This document shows positions 1 through 7,965 of a DNA stretch of 64,000 nucleotides, in pieces. The notes under the pieces were generated by a model. That model saw nothing but the letters and a program-made list of their open reading frames with translations. It was not told the DNA's origin and searched no databases. This DNA comes from Castellaniella sp036379515 (lineage in GTDB: Bacteria > Pseudomonadota > Gammaproteobacteria > Burkholderiales > Burkholderiaceae_B): contig NZ_DASVGN010000033.1 in the NCBI RefSeq assembly GCF_036379515.1, forward strand, positions 7,338 to 71,337. The letters run 5' to 3'. The position numbers and the translations under genes were made by a program. Position 1 is the stretch's first letter. Each line of letters begins with the position of its first letter.

Positions 1-753
1 GCGATGCATGTGGCGGACCGAGAGGCCCACTTGTCGGGCGAGTTGATCGCAGCTCAGCGTGTCTTCCAGGTGCAGTTCCATGCACTCGATCACCGCAACC
101 AGATGAGGATTGGTGACGTTGAGCCGATTGCGCAGCGAGAGGCGCTGACTGGCGCGGGATTCACGGATTTCCGGGTGGATACATTGCTCGGCAACGTCAA
201 CGGCAAGCTGATAGCCATGCCGTTGGCCAATCAGATGCATCATCATGTCCAGCCCTGCAGTGCCGCCAGAGCAGGTCAGACGCTTGCCGTCGATCTCGTA
301 GAGTTCGTTGGTCAGATCAAGATCAGGAAACTCTTCACGCAACCCATTGATGTTTTCCCAGTGCAGCGTGCAGCGGCGGTGATTCAGCAAACCCGCCTTG
401 GCCAGCAACAACGGCCCTACCGAGGTGGCACCCAAATTGATGCCTCTTGATGCAAGCGCTCGGAGCCAGTGAAGAATGGCCGGCGTGCAATAGGACGCCA
501 CGTCAATGCTGGCCACGACAATCAGGGTATCCAGTGGCCCAGGATGCCCAATTTCGGCAGTCGGCCTGAACGGGATGCCATTGCTCGCCAGCACAGGCTG
601 GTCATCCGGCGTGAACAGCCACCAGCGATACAAAGGGGCCCCCGCAAGACGATTCGCCATGCGCAGTGGCTCCAGCACACCCGCAAAGGACAGCATCGAG
701 AACTGCGGGATAAGCAGAAAACCGAAATCGATAGGGTCACCGGTTGTTTTCAT
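1..753 (-). CDS. GlxA-family transcriptional regulator (partial, C-terminus off window)
   Basis: A leftward reading frame starts at the ATG at 753-751 and stays open to the window edge (251 codons seen). The first ~200 residues resemble the DJ-1/PfpI-like (class I amidotransferase-fold) domain of GlxA regulators, beginning MKTTGDPIDFGFLLIPQFS and including CSGGTAGLDMMMHLIG near residue 175. The frame then enters an AraC-type helix-turn-helix domain (CDQLARQVGLSVRHMHR) that is cut by the edge. Family members sense small nitrogenous metabolites and activate neighbouring catabolic genes; the ligand cannot be told here. No good Shine-Dalgarno precedes the ATG, so the start is the only soft point. 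Confidence 0.85.
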   Translation of the reverse strand, partial: MKTTGDPIDFGFLLIPQFSMLSFAGVLEPLRMANRLAGAPLYRWWLFTPDDQPVLASNGIPFRPTAEIGHPGPLDTLIVVASIDVASYCTPAILHWLRALASRGINLGATSVGPLLLAKAGLLNHRRCTLHWENINGLREEFPDLDLTNELYEIDGKRLTCSGGTAGLDMMMHLIGQRHGYQLAVDVAEQCIHPEIRESRASQRLSLRNRLNVTNPHLVAVIECMELHLEDTLSCDQLARQVGLSVRHMHR

Positions 754-882
754 CGCACAAGGATACCCGCGGTACTCAGGTTCCCGTAGAAACCGTGGAG
801 AAACACAGGCTCGCAGCGACACGAGCCAGAGGCCCCCTCAGATCGTAACATCGTGGGTAACGGCGGCCCCGAATCCATTCAC

Positions 883-1332
883 TCAATGATCATGGCCATG
901 CCCGTGATCTCCGCGATCATGGTCATGACCGTAGTGGCCATGATCGCCGTGATCTCTGTCGTGCCGGTCAAAATCACCATGACGTTCATGCGGCCCGTGC
1001 CGACCCCGGTAATACGGAACATAGTGGTTCAAATACCAGTCGTTTCTCACGAAGTAAACAGGGCGACCACACGCCCCGTATTGGGCGCAGTACCTGCTCC
1101 AGTGCCGTGCATAGCCAGGAGGCACCCTCAGGTAGATGGGGGGCGCGCCTATGTACCGTGGCGCCGGGGCAATGACGACAGGTTGCGGGTACAGCAATTG
1201 CGGCACCGGTGCCCCGCCAATGTTGATCTGCCCATAAAAGCCGGGCTCTCCAACACTGATCGACACACCCACCTGGGCCACCGCAGGCGCCACCACAGCC
1301 ATCAAGGAAACTGCCAAAATCGCACTTTTCAT
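883..1332 (-). CDS. Secreted His/Asp/Gly-rich protein, function unknown
   Basis: A 149-residue protein with a clear Sec signal peptide (MKSAILAVSLMAVVAPAVAQ, cleavage after AVA). The middle is rich in Pro, Tyr and Val, with a short YCAQYGACGRPVYFVRNDWY segment holding two Cys. The last ~38 residues carry 13 histidines alternating with Asp and Gly. Such tails often bind Ni, Zn or Cu, but nothing proves it here. An AAGGA-like ribosome site lies about 10 nt before the ATG, and TTGCGC/TATCAG 16 nt apart upstream is a possible promoter. It is transcribed in the same direction as manC, 178 bp away, but probably separately. Similar short proteins occur in Alcaligenaceae as hypothetical exported proteins (family memory, not searched). 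Confidence 0.7.
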   Translation of the reverse strand: MKSAILAVSLMAVVAPAVAQVGVSISVGEPGFYGQINIGGAPVPQLLYPQPVVIAPAPRYIGAPPIYLRVPPGYARHWSRYCAQYGACGRPVYFVRNDWYLNHYVPYYRGRHGPHERHGDFDRHDRDHGDHGHYGHDHDRGDHGHGHDH

Positions 1333-1437
1333 CGCGCTGAAGTCCTTTGTGCAGGGGAGTCCAGTGTCGTACGAATTCCTGATACTGTCTGTTAAAAATG
1401 GCGCAAGACTGAACTTCAGAGGTGGTGCCGGCCGGAC

Positions 1438-1453
1438 GGACGGCTAGCCGTCC
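1438..1453. repeat. Perfect 16-bp palindrome downstream of manC
   Basis: GGACGG-CTAG-CCGTCC lies 58 bp beyond the manC stop and about 105 bp before the His-rich gene. It could fold as a short hairpin at the end of the gmd-fcl-manC transcript, but no T-run follows on either strand. It is therefore only a possible factor-dependent terminator or protein-binding site. Confidence 0.3.
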
Positions 1454-1510
1454 CCTTGCAGACCTGCCGCCTCTCGGGGCCATCACGCCTATGTCTTTGC
1501 CAACCGCCTA

Positions 1511-2947
1511 TCAAGAACCCTTCGACGACGAATCCACCCGCCCGTACCGGTCTTCCAGCCGCACGATGTCATCCTCGCCCAAGTACGCTCCTGACTGCAC
1601 TTCGATCAGCTCCAGCGGGATCACGCCGGGATTTTCCAGCGAGTGCACCTGGCCGATGGGAATGTATGTAGACTGGTTTTCCGTCACCAGATAGGTCTTG
1701 TCGCCATTGGTGACTCGGGCGGTGCCGCTCACCACCACCCAGTGCTCGGCGCGGTGATGGTGTTTCTGCAGCGACAGCTTGGCACCCGGCTTGACGGTGA
1801 TTTTCTTGACCTGGTAGCGCGGGCCGCTGCCGATGGCATCAAACACGCCCCAGGGCCGGTACACCTCGCGATGCTCGACGCATTCGGGGCGCTCCAGCGC
1901 CCTGAGTTGCTCGACGATCCCTTTCACGCTTTGTACGGCACTTTTGTCAGCCACCAGCACCGCGTCCTTGGTCTCCACGACAACCAGATCGCGCACCCCC
2001 ACGGTGGCGACCAGACGACTTTCGGCCCGCACCAGGGTGCCTTGGGTGGCTTCGACCATGACGTCGCCCTGCAGTGCATTGCCATCCGGGTCGCAGTCCA
2101 GCTCCCCGGCGAGCGCCGCCCAGGCCCCCAGATCATTCCAGCCTGCATCCAGCGCCACCACGGCGGCGTCCTGGGTGTGTTCCATCACCGCGTAGTCCAC
2201 GGAATCGGAGGGCGACTGGGCAAACGCCTGGGCATCCACCCGGATGAAATCCAGGTCATGTCGCGCCCCAGCCAGAGCCGTGCGGCAGGCCGCCAGGATT
2301 GCGGGGGCAAACTGCTCCAGCTCCTGCAGATAGCGGCTGGCACGAAACAGGAACATGCCGCTGTTCCAATAATATTGACCCGAGGCAAGATACTCCTCCG
2401 CATGCGCTGCATCGGGTTTTTCCACAAACCGGGCCACCCGCCAGCCCTGGGCCAAGGGCTCGCCCCGCTCGACGTATCCGTAGCCCGTCTCGGCACGCAT
2501 TGGCACCACACCAAACGTGACCAGCTGCCCCTGTTCAGCCAGCGCTGCGGCCTGCTCGACCGCAACGTGAAATGCAGCAACATCCCGGATCACGTGGTCG
2601 GCTGCCAGCACCAGCAGCAGCGGATCGGCGCCTTCGCGGGTCGCGTGCAGCGCAGCCAGGGCAATAGCCGGCGCCGTGTTGCGGGCCACGGATTCAAGGA
2701 ACACGCTGGCGCCCTCGACTCCGATCTCGCGCAATTGCTCGGCGGCCAGGAAGCGATGTGCCTCGTTGCAGATGACGTACGGTGCCGCGCATGGCAACCC
2801 GTCCAGCCGCAGCAGGGCCTGCTGCATGAGCGACTGGGTACCTAACAGGTTCAGGAATTGCTTGGGTTTGTGTTCGCGGGACAAGGGCCACAAGCGCGTG
2901 CCTGCACCACCGGCCAGAACCACGGGCTGCAGAGATGACGCATTCAT
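1511..2947 (-). CDS. manC: Mannose-1-phosphate guanylyltransferase / mannose-6-phosphate isomerase (copy 1)
   Basis: A 478-residue bifunctional enzyme of the ManC/AlgA/CpsB type. It isomerises fructose-6-P to mannose-6-P and makes GDP-mannose from mannose-1-P and GTP. The nucleotidyltransferase signature VVLAGGAGTRLWPLSREHKPKQF sits within the first 35 residues; the C-terminal cupin (PMI) domain has KITVKPGAKLSLQKHHHR and HWVVVSGTARVTNGDKTYLV. The ATG at 2947 is preferred over an in-frame start 14 codons upstream, because it puts the signature near the N-terminus and lies 5 bp after the fcl stop. It is the last gene of gmd-fcl-manC. No phosphomannomutase is in the window, so mannose-1-P must come from elsewhere. 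A second copy lies at 23617-25035 with a nearly identical cupin half. Confidence 0.95.
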   Translation of the reverse strand: MNASSLQPVVLAGGAGTRLWPLSREHKPKQFLNLLGTQSLMQQALLRLDGLPCAAPYVICNEAHRFLAAEQLREIGVEGASVFLESVARNTAPAIALAALHATREGADPLLLVLAADHVIRDVAAFHVAVEQAAALAEQGQLVTFGVVPMRAETGYGYVERGEPLAQGWRVARFVEKPDAAHAEEYLASGQYYWNSGMFLFRASRYLQELEQFAPAILAACRTALAGARHDLDFIRVDAQAFAQSPSDSVDYAVMEHTQDAAVVALDAGWNDLGAWAALAGELDCDPDGNALQGDVMVEATQGTLVRAESRLVATVGVRDLVVVETKDAVLVADKSAVQSVKGIVEQLRALERPECVEHREVYRPWGVFDAIGSGPRYQVKKITVKPGAKLSLQKHHHRAEHWVVVSGTARVTNGDKTYLVTENQSTYIPIGQVHSLENPGVIPLELIEVQSGAYLGEDDIVRLEDRYGRVDSSSKGS

Positions 2948-2952
2948 CAAGA

Positions 2953-3927
2953 CTAAGTCCTCAGGTGATCGCCCTGCGCGACAAACCAAGCATAGGTATC
3001 ACGCAAGCCTTGTTCCAGTGGAATGCCCGCCTGCCACCCCAGCCGGCGCAGCAGGGATACGTCCAGCAGCTTGCGGGGCGTGCCATCCGGCTTCGACGGG
3101 TCAAATTCCACCCGCCCCGTATAACCAACGACCCGGGCAACGGTTTCAGCCAGCTCGCGGATCGTGACATCCTGCCCCGTGCCCACATTGATGTGCGACT
3201 GCATGGGCTGCGTCTGGGAGCGGTATGCCACAGTATCCAGCTCCATGACGTGCACACAGGCGGCCGCCATGTCATCCACATGCAGGAACTCGCGGCGTGG
3301 AGTGCCGCTTCCCCATACCACTACCTGCGGCGCCCCCCTGAGCTTCGCCTCGTGAAACCGGCGCATCAACGCAGGGATCACATGGCTGTTTTCAGCATGA
3401 AAGTTATCGCCCGGGCCATACAGATTGGTGGGCATCACACTGCGGTAATCCCGGCCATGTTGCCGGTTGTAGGATTCGCACAGCTTGATGCCGGCAATCT
3501 TGGCCACAGCGTACGGCTCGTTGGTCGATTCCAGCGTCCCCGTCAGGAGCGCGCCTTCCGCCATGGGCTGCGCCGCCAGGCGCGGATAAATGCACGACGA
3601 TCCCAGAAACAGGAGCCGCTGCACCCCGTGCTCGTGGGCCGCATGGATCAGATTCGCCTGGATCATCAGGTTCTGATAAATGAAATCCGCGGGATAGGTA
3701 TTGTTTGCCTGGATGCCCCCCACTTTGGCCGCCGCAATCACCACATGATCGACGGCATGAGCGTCAAAGAATCCCCGAACCGCGCGCTGATCCAGAAGAT
3801 CCAGTTCTCGATGGGGTGCAGTCAGGATCTGCAAATAGCCTAAAGCCCGCAGCTGCCTGACGATGGCCGCACCGACCATACCGCGGTGCCCCGCTACAAA
3901 AATGCACTGGTTCAAATCCCGTGTCAT
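2953..3927 (-). CDS. fcl: GDP-L-fucose synthase (copy 1)
   Basis: A 324-residue extended SDR enzyme that converts GDP-4-keto-6-deoxymannose to GDP-L-fucose by 3,5-epimerisation and NADPH reduction. Visible features are the nucleotide-binding GHRGMVGAAI near residue 13, SSCIYPRLA, the catalytic Tyr-x3-Lys in STNEPYAVAKIAG, and PTNLYGPGDNFH. Its length is typical of WcaG/Fcl. It sits 5 bp after gmd and 5 bp before manC, so the three are surely cotranscribed. A paralogue at 25764-26738 is about three-quarters identical by eye. Confidence 0.95.
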   Translation of the reverse strand: MTRDLNQCIFVAGHRGMVGAAIVRQLRALGYLQILTAPHRELDLLDQRAVRGFFDAHAVDHVVIAAAKVGGIQANNTYPADFIYQNLMIQANLIHAAHEHGVQRLLFLGSSCIYPRLAAQPMAEGALLTGTLESTNEPYAVAKIAGIKLCESYNRQHGRDYRSVMPTNLYGPGDNFHAENSHVIPALMRRFHEAKLRGAPQVVVWGSGTPRREFLHVDDMAAACVHVMELDTVAYRSQTQPMQSHINVGTGQDVTIRELAETVARVVGYTGRVEFDPSKPDGTPRKLLDVSLLRRLGWQAGIPLEQGLRDTYAWFVAQGDHLRT

Positions 3928-3932
3928 GGTCT

Positions 3933-5051
3933 TCAGTCTTCTTGCGGCACGTTGACCTGGAACCCGTGCGCCCGCAGCAGGGCATGGCGCCTGGCCTGCT
4001 CCAGGTCATTTGCCACCATCTCGGCAATCAGCTTGTCCAGAGATATCTCTGGCACCCACCCTAGTTTCTCGCGCGCCTTGCTCGCGTCGCCCAACAAGGT
4101 CTCGACCTCGGCCGGACGGAAATAGCGAGGATCTACCGCCACGATCACGTCACCTGGCTTCACTCTCGGCGACTTGTCGCCCGAGACGGAATCCACCACG
4201 CCTCGCTCGTGAATACCCTCGCCCTCAAAATGCAGAGTGATCCCCAGCTCGTGGGCAGATCGAGTCACAAAATCCCTGACCGAGCATTGCACTCCAGTGG
4301 CAATCACAAAATCGTCTGGCGCATCCTGTTGCAGCATCAGCCACTGCATGCGAACATAGTCATGCGCATGCCCCCAGTCGCGCAGCGCGCCCATGTTACC
4401 CAGATACAGGCACTGTTCCAGTCCCTGGGCAATATTGGCCAGCGCTCGCGTGACCTTGCGTGTCACGAAGGTTTCGCCCCGGCGAGCCGACTCGTGATTG
4501 AACAGGATGCCATTGCAGGCATACAAGCCATAGGCCTCGCGGTAATTCACCGTGATCCAGTAGGCATAGAGCTTTGCCACCGCATACGGGCTGCGCGGGT
4601 AGAACGGTGTGGTCTCGCGCTGTGGCGTCTCTTGCACCAGGCCGTAGAGTTCAGAGGTGGATGCCTGGTAGAAGCGGGTTTTCTTTTCGAGCCCCAGGAA
4701 ACGGATGCCTTCCAGTAGCCGCAAGGTCCCCAGCCCATCGACGTCCGCCGTGTACTCTGGCGACTCGAAGCTGACCGCCACATGCGATTGTGCCGCCAGG
4801 TTGTAGACCTCGTCGGGCTGCACCTCAGACAAGATACGGATCAGGTTGGACGAATCCGTCAGGTCGCCATAATGCAGCACCAGGCGGCGGATAGTGTCGT
4901 GTGGGTCCTGATACAGGTGGTCGATGCGCTGCGTGTTGAAGGACGACGCGCGGCGCTTGATGCCATGGACCTCATACCCCTTGCCAAGCAGAAACTCTGC
5001 AAGGTACGAACCATCTTGACCGGTGATGCCGGTGATCAATGCTTTTTTCAT
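3933..5051 (-). CDS. gmd: GDP-mannose 4,6-dehydratase (copy 1)
   Basis: A 372-residue extended SDR dehydratase that makes GDP-4-keto-6-deoxy-D-mannose, the precursor of GDP-fucose (and of GDP-rhamnose or GDP-perosamine in other pathways). The N-terminal KKALITGITGQDGSYLAEFL holds the NADP-binding glycines. ASTSELYGLVQETPQRE and the Tyr-x3-Lys of RSPYAVAKLYAYW form the active site. The start is set at the ATG at 5051, because the 18 residues upstream do not belong to the family. It leads the gmd-fcl-manC unit, 126 bp downstream of the initiating transferase gene. A TATAGT at 5134-5139 could serve as an internal promoter. Confidence 0.95.
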   Translation of the reverse strand: MKKALITGITGQDGSYLAEFLLGKGYEVHGIKRRASSFNTQRIDHLYQDPHDTIRRLVLHYGDLTDSSNLIRILSEVQPDEVYNLAAQSHVAVSFESPEYTADVDGLGTLRLLEGIRFLGLEKKTRFYQASTSELYGLVQETPQRETTPFYPRSPYAVAKLYAYWITVNYREAYGLYACNGILFNHESARRGETFVTRKVTRALANIAQGLEQCLYLGNMGALRDWGHAHDYVRMQWLMLQQDAPDDFVIATGVQCSVRDFVTRSAHELGITLHFEGEGIHERGVVDSVSGDKSPRVKPGDVIVAVDPRYFRPAEVETLLGDASKAREKLGWVPEISLDKLIAEMVANDLEQARRHALLRAHGFQVNVPQED

Positions 5052-5133
5052 AGATGAATCAATATCTTCCCAACAGCCCGGTAGAACCCAGGCGCGAAAC
5101 ACCACCGGCCCCTACGCCCCAGACGACCCCGAC

Positions 5134-5139
5134 ACTATA
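5134..5139 (-). promoter_or_regulatory. Possible -10 element for gmd-fcl-manC
   Basis: Read leftwards, TATAGT lies about 85 bp before the gmd start in the 126-bp gap after the glycosyl-1-phosphate transferase gene. No convincing -35 box sits 16-18 bp away, so this is a weak candidate for an internal promoter. Confidence 0.25.
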
Positions 5140-5177
5140 CAGAAACCCCCGGTGCCAAGACCACACGCCACAACACA

Positions 5178-6560
5178 TCAGGGCTGCCGATTCACCAGCC
5201 CCTTGAAAACCGTCATAAGGATGATCTTGAGATCCAGCCCCAGAGACCAGTGATTGATATACCAAAGGTCGTACTCAACCCGTTTCTCCATTTTTTCAAG
5301 CGTATCGGTTTCACCCCGATATCCGTTGACCTGCGCCCAACCCGTGATGCCGGGCTTGACCTTGTGGCGCTGCATGTAGGATTCGACCAGATCCTTGTAG
5401 TATTCGTTATGTGCCAAGGCATGGGGCCTGGGGCCCACGATCGACATGCGGCCCTGTAGCACATTGTAGAACTGCGGCAACTCATCCAGGCTGGTACGGC
5501 GAAGAAACGCGCCGATCCGCGTCACGCGAGGATCGCCCACGAAAGCCTGGGTCACAGTATCAGGGGCTTCATGGTGCACCACCATGGAGCGGAACTTGTA
5601 CACTTTGAATCGTCGGCCATTGATGCCTGTGCGGTATTGCTTGAAGAGCACCGGCCCGGGCGAACCCAGCTTGATCATCAACGCCACCACACCACAGACC
5701 GGCAGCACGGCTAGCGACAGCAGCCCCCCCAGGACCAGGTCTTCAGACCGCTTGATCCAGCGCATCGGTGCCGTCATGGGGCTGCGATTGATGTCCAGCG
5801 TTAACATGCCGGCCACTTCACCAACCTGCTGATTGAGTAGCGACAGATCGCCGAGATCCGGCAAATACCTGACGTCTACCAAGAGGTTGCGTACTGCGTG
5901 GACGATCCGCCGTATCATGGCGCCCTCGTCCAGAGAGAAACACAGCCATAACTCGTGGGCACCCGCATCCTGCACCTGAGCAGCCAGCGAACTCTCCCAC
6001 TCTGCTGAGTGCCCCAGCACCATGGTGCGAACAACCTGGTAGCCGTGTTCGGATAGCAAACCCGAACGCGCGCGCACCTGATCCCCACCACGGCCTGCTT
6101 GAACCACGACCACGCGCTTCAAATTCTGACCTGAAGCACGCGCGCGACGTAGTGCCAGGAACAGCAATGACCGAAAGACGGTCTGTGCCAAACACCCAAG
6201 GCCAACGCCACCCACGAACCAGATGCGGGAATACATGCCCGACACATGCAACAAGACTGCGGTTCCTGCAAGAATCGCCAGCGCCAGCAGCCACCCGCTA
6301 TAGAGCCGCCCCAGCTGATGCAGGAAATGCGTACCGCGCCACGACTGGTAGCACCCCATCAGGGCTTGGGTCACGACCACCACCAGCGCAATCGCCAGTG
6401 CCGCCACAAGGTACAAGCTGCTTGGCATCTTCCAGTCGAAACGCAGCGCATAGGCTGCGACGCCGCTGAGCAGAATCAGCAGAAATTCGAAAACTGCGGC
6501 CATGAACGCCATGGGGTAACGCTCGGCCAGCAAAGGCGGTGGCGCTGCAGGGTAAGACAT
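5178..6560 (-). CDS. Undecaprenyl-phosphate glucose phosphotransferase (WcaJ/PssY-type initiating enzyme)
   Basis: A polyprenyl glycosyl-1-phosphate transferase of the long (poly-PHPT) class, 460 residues from the ATG at 6560. The N-terminal half is hydrophobic with about four to five membrane segments, followed by a degenerate CoA-binding-like domain (residues ~155-270). The C-terminal catalytic domain has FKQYRTGINGRRFKVYKFRSM, the Asp-Glu dyad in TSLDELPQFYNVL, and VKPGITGWAQVNGYRGET. It transfers hexose-1-phosphate, usually glucose, from UDP-sugar to undecaprenyl phosphate at the inner membrane, starting the repeat unit. AGGAG about 11 nt before ATG 6560 favours this start, although the frame continues to 6629. 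It is divergent from the Wzy/Wzx genes and heads the leftward sugar-nucleotide unit. Confidence 0.88.
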   Translation of the reverse strand: MSYPAAPPPLLAERYPMAFMAAVFEFLLILLSGVAAYALRFDWKMPSSLYLVAALAIALVVVVTQALMGCYQSWRGTHFLHQLGRLYSGWLLALAILAGTAVLLHVSGMYSRIWFVGGVGLGCLAQTVFRSLLFLALRRARASGQNLKRVVVVQAGRGGDQVRARSGLLSEHGYQVVRTMVLGHSAEWESSLAAQVQDAGAHELWLCFSLDEGAMIRRIVHAVRNLLVDVRYLPDLGDLSLLNQQVGEVAGMLTLDINRSPMTAPMRWIKRSEDLVLGGLLSLAVLPVCGVVALMIKLGSPGPVLFKQYRTGINGRRFKVYKFRSMVVHHEAPDTVTQAFVGDPRVTRIGAFLRRTSLDELPQFYNVLQGRMSIVGPRPHALAHNEYYKDLVESYMQRHKVKPGITGWAQVNGYRGETDTLEKMEKRVEYDLWYINHWSLGLDLKIILMTVFKGLVNRQP

Positions 6561-6695
6561 CCCGTCACTCTCTCCTGTCGTGTGCGGCAATTGCATCCAG
6601 CTGCGTAATTTTACTGATTCGGCAAACACCCCTACGCCTGTGACACGATCCTATAAAATGGCGGCTACGCGACTGCCTGCTGTCTTCCTCCACCT
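6561..6695. promoter_or_regulatory. Divergent promoter region of the left EPS cluster
   Basis: This 135-bp gap separates the leftward initiating transferase from the rightward polymerase/flippase genes. On the plus strand TATAAA at 6652-6657 is a good -10 box, 39 bp before the ATG at 6696, though its -35 is poor. On the minus strand TAAAAT around 6608-6613 is a weaker -10. The sequence just after the plus -10 (GGCGGCTACGCG) superficially resembles an ops element but lacks the GGCGGTAG core. Confidence 0.5.
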
Positions 6696-7964
6696 ATGCT
6701 CCCCTCACAATACCCGAAGGCAATCCACACCCTGACGCCACTGGGGGTGTTCGTCACTCTTGCAGCCATGTTCGCCATCCCGTCAGGGTACTCGTACGGC
6801 GCCGTCCTTCTGCTGGCCGCCAGCCTGCTGTTCCTGGCGCAACGTCCAGGCGGCTGGAACCTGTCGCAAGACGACAAGCTGATGGCCTGGGTCCTGCTGG
6901 CGTATTTCGCCATCCCCTCGCTAATGACGGCGCTGCTGGGCAACGACCCCACAGACTACGACCAATATTCGCGATCCCTGCTGGCAATCCCCATCCTGTT
7001 TCTGCTCATCCGAGTCCCTGTCAATCTGAAAACGCTGTGGGCCGGGGTCGCATTGGGCATCGTGCTCGCAGCACCCCTGGCCTGGTGGCAGATCAACATT
7101 CAACACCTGCCACGCGCCTCCGGGTTCCTGAACGTGATCCACTTCAGCAATCTGTGCCTGGTGTTCACCGTATTCTGTGCAAGTGGCTTCTACTGGGCTG
7201 CACAGCAACCCCGTCATGCCAACCGCTGGCGCGCCGCATTCGCCCTGGGCATCGTCTGCGGCATCTATAGCGTCATCATGGGGGGCAGCCGCGGCAGCTG
7301 GGTGGCCTTGCCGCCAGTCGCCGCCGTCTTTCTCATCGCGTTCTCAAGCCGCAGAAACGCCGGGCGAATCATACTGGCCGGCATCGCCTGTGCCGTCGTC
7401 ATCGCCGGGCTGTTCACGCTGCCGGGCAGCCCACTGAAGACCCGCTACGACCAGGGTGCCCACGACATCGCCCAGTACGAGAAAGATAACCCAGATACCT
7501 CCATTGGGGCGCGCTTCGAAATGTGGCAGGGCGCGCGCGACAACCTGCGTATGCATCCACTTCTGGGATGGAATACGAAGGACTACGCGCAGTCGCTGGC
7601 AGAACGTGTAGACGAGGGTAGGCTGGCACCCATCGCCCTCGAATTCAGCAACAACCTGCACAACAACTACCTGCAAGCCTGGGTATTCACCGGCCTGCCA
7701 GGGCTGCTGGCCCTGCTCGCGCTGTTCGGGCTCCCCCTGTGGCATTTTGCAAAGCGCCTACGCGACGCGGACATCACCACCCGCGTCCTCGCTTTCTGTG
7801 GTACCTCGAACATCGTCGCTTATCTATGCTTTTGCCTGACGCAAGTCGTCCTGCGACGCAACAACGGCATCATGTTCTATCTGCTGGTCACGCTGATCCT
7901 ATGGGGCGCCATGCATCACGCAAGCCTTGCCACAGCAGGAACACAGCACGAGGCCCGGCGCTAG
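6696..7964 (+). CDS. O-antigen ligase/polymerase family membrane protein (Wzy/WaaL-like)
   Basis: A 422-residue protein with about ten to eleven hydrophobic segments. It has the Wzy_C (O-antigen ligase superfamily) landmarks: GGSRGSWVALP before a long periplasmic loop (residues ~230-310) and NLHNNYLQAWVFTGLPGLLA after it. Such proteins either polymerise undecaprenyl-linked repeat units or ligate glycans to lipid A or protein in the periplasm; sequence alone does not decide. It is the first gene of the rightward unit and ends one base before the flippase start. A second Wzy-like gene lies at 9450-10730, so one may be the polymerase and the other a ligase. The start has no clear Shine-Dalgarno. 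Confidence 0.82.
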   Translation: MLPSQYPKAIHTLTPLGVFVTLAAMFAIPSGYSYGAVLLLAASLLFLAQRPGGWNLSQDDKLMAWVLLAYFAIPSLMTALLGNDPTDYDQYSRSLLAIPILFLLIRVPVNLKTLWAGVALGIVLAAPLAWWQINIQHLPRASGFLNVIHFSNLCLVFTVFCASGFYWAAQQPRHANRWRAAFALGIVCGIYSVIMGGSRGSWVALPPVAAVFLIAFSSRRNAGRIILAGIACAVVIAGLFTLPGSPLKTRYDQGAHDIAQYEKDNPDTSIGARFEMWQGARDNLRMHPLLGWNTKDYAQSLAERVDEGRLAPIALEFSNNLHNNYLQAWVFTGLPGLLALLALFGLPLWHFAKRLRDADITTRVLAFCGTSNIVAYLCFCLTQVVLRRNNGIMFYLLVTLILWGAMHHASLATAGTQHEARR

Positions 7965-7965
7965 C

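Noticed and set aside
6660..6671. GGCGGCTACGCG after the left-cluster promoter as a second ops site
   Set aside because: The invariant GGCGGTAG core is broken, so it is not counted as an ops element.
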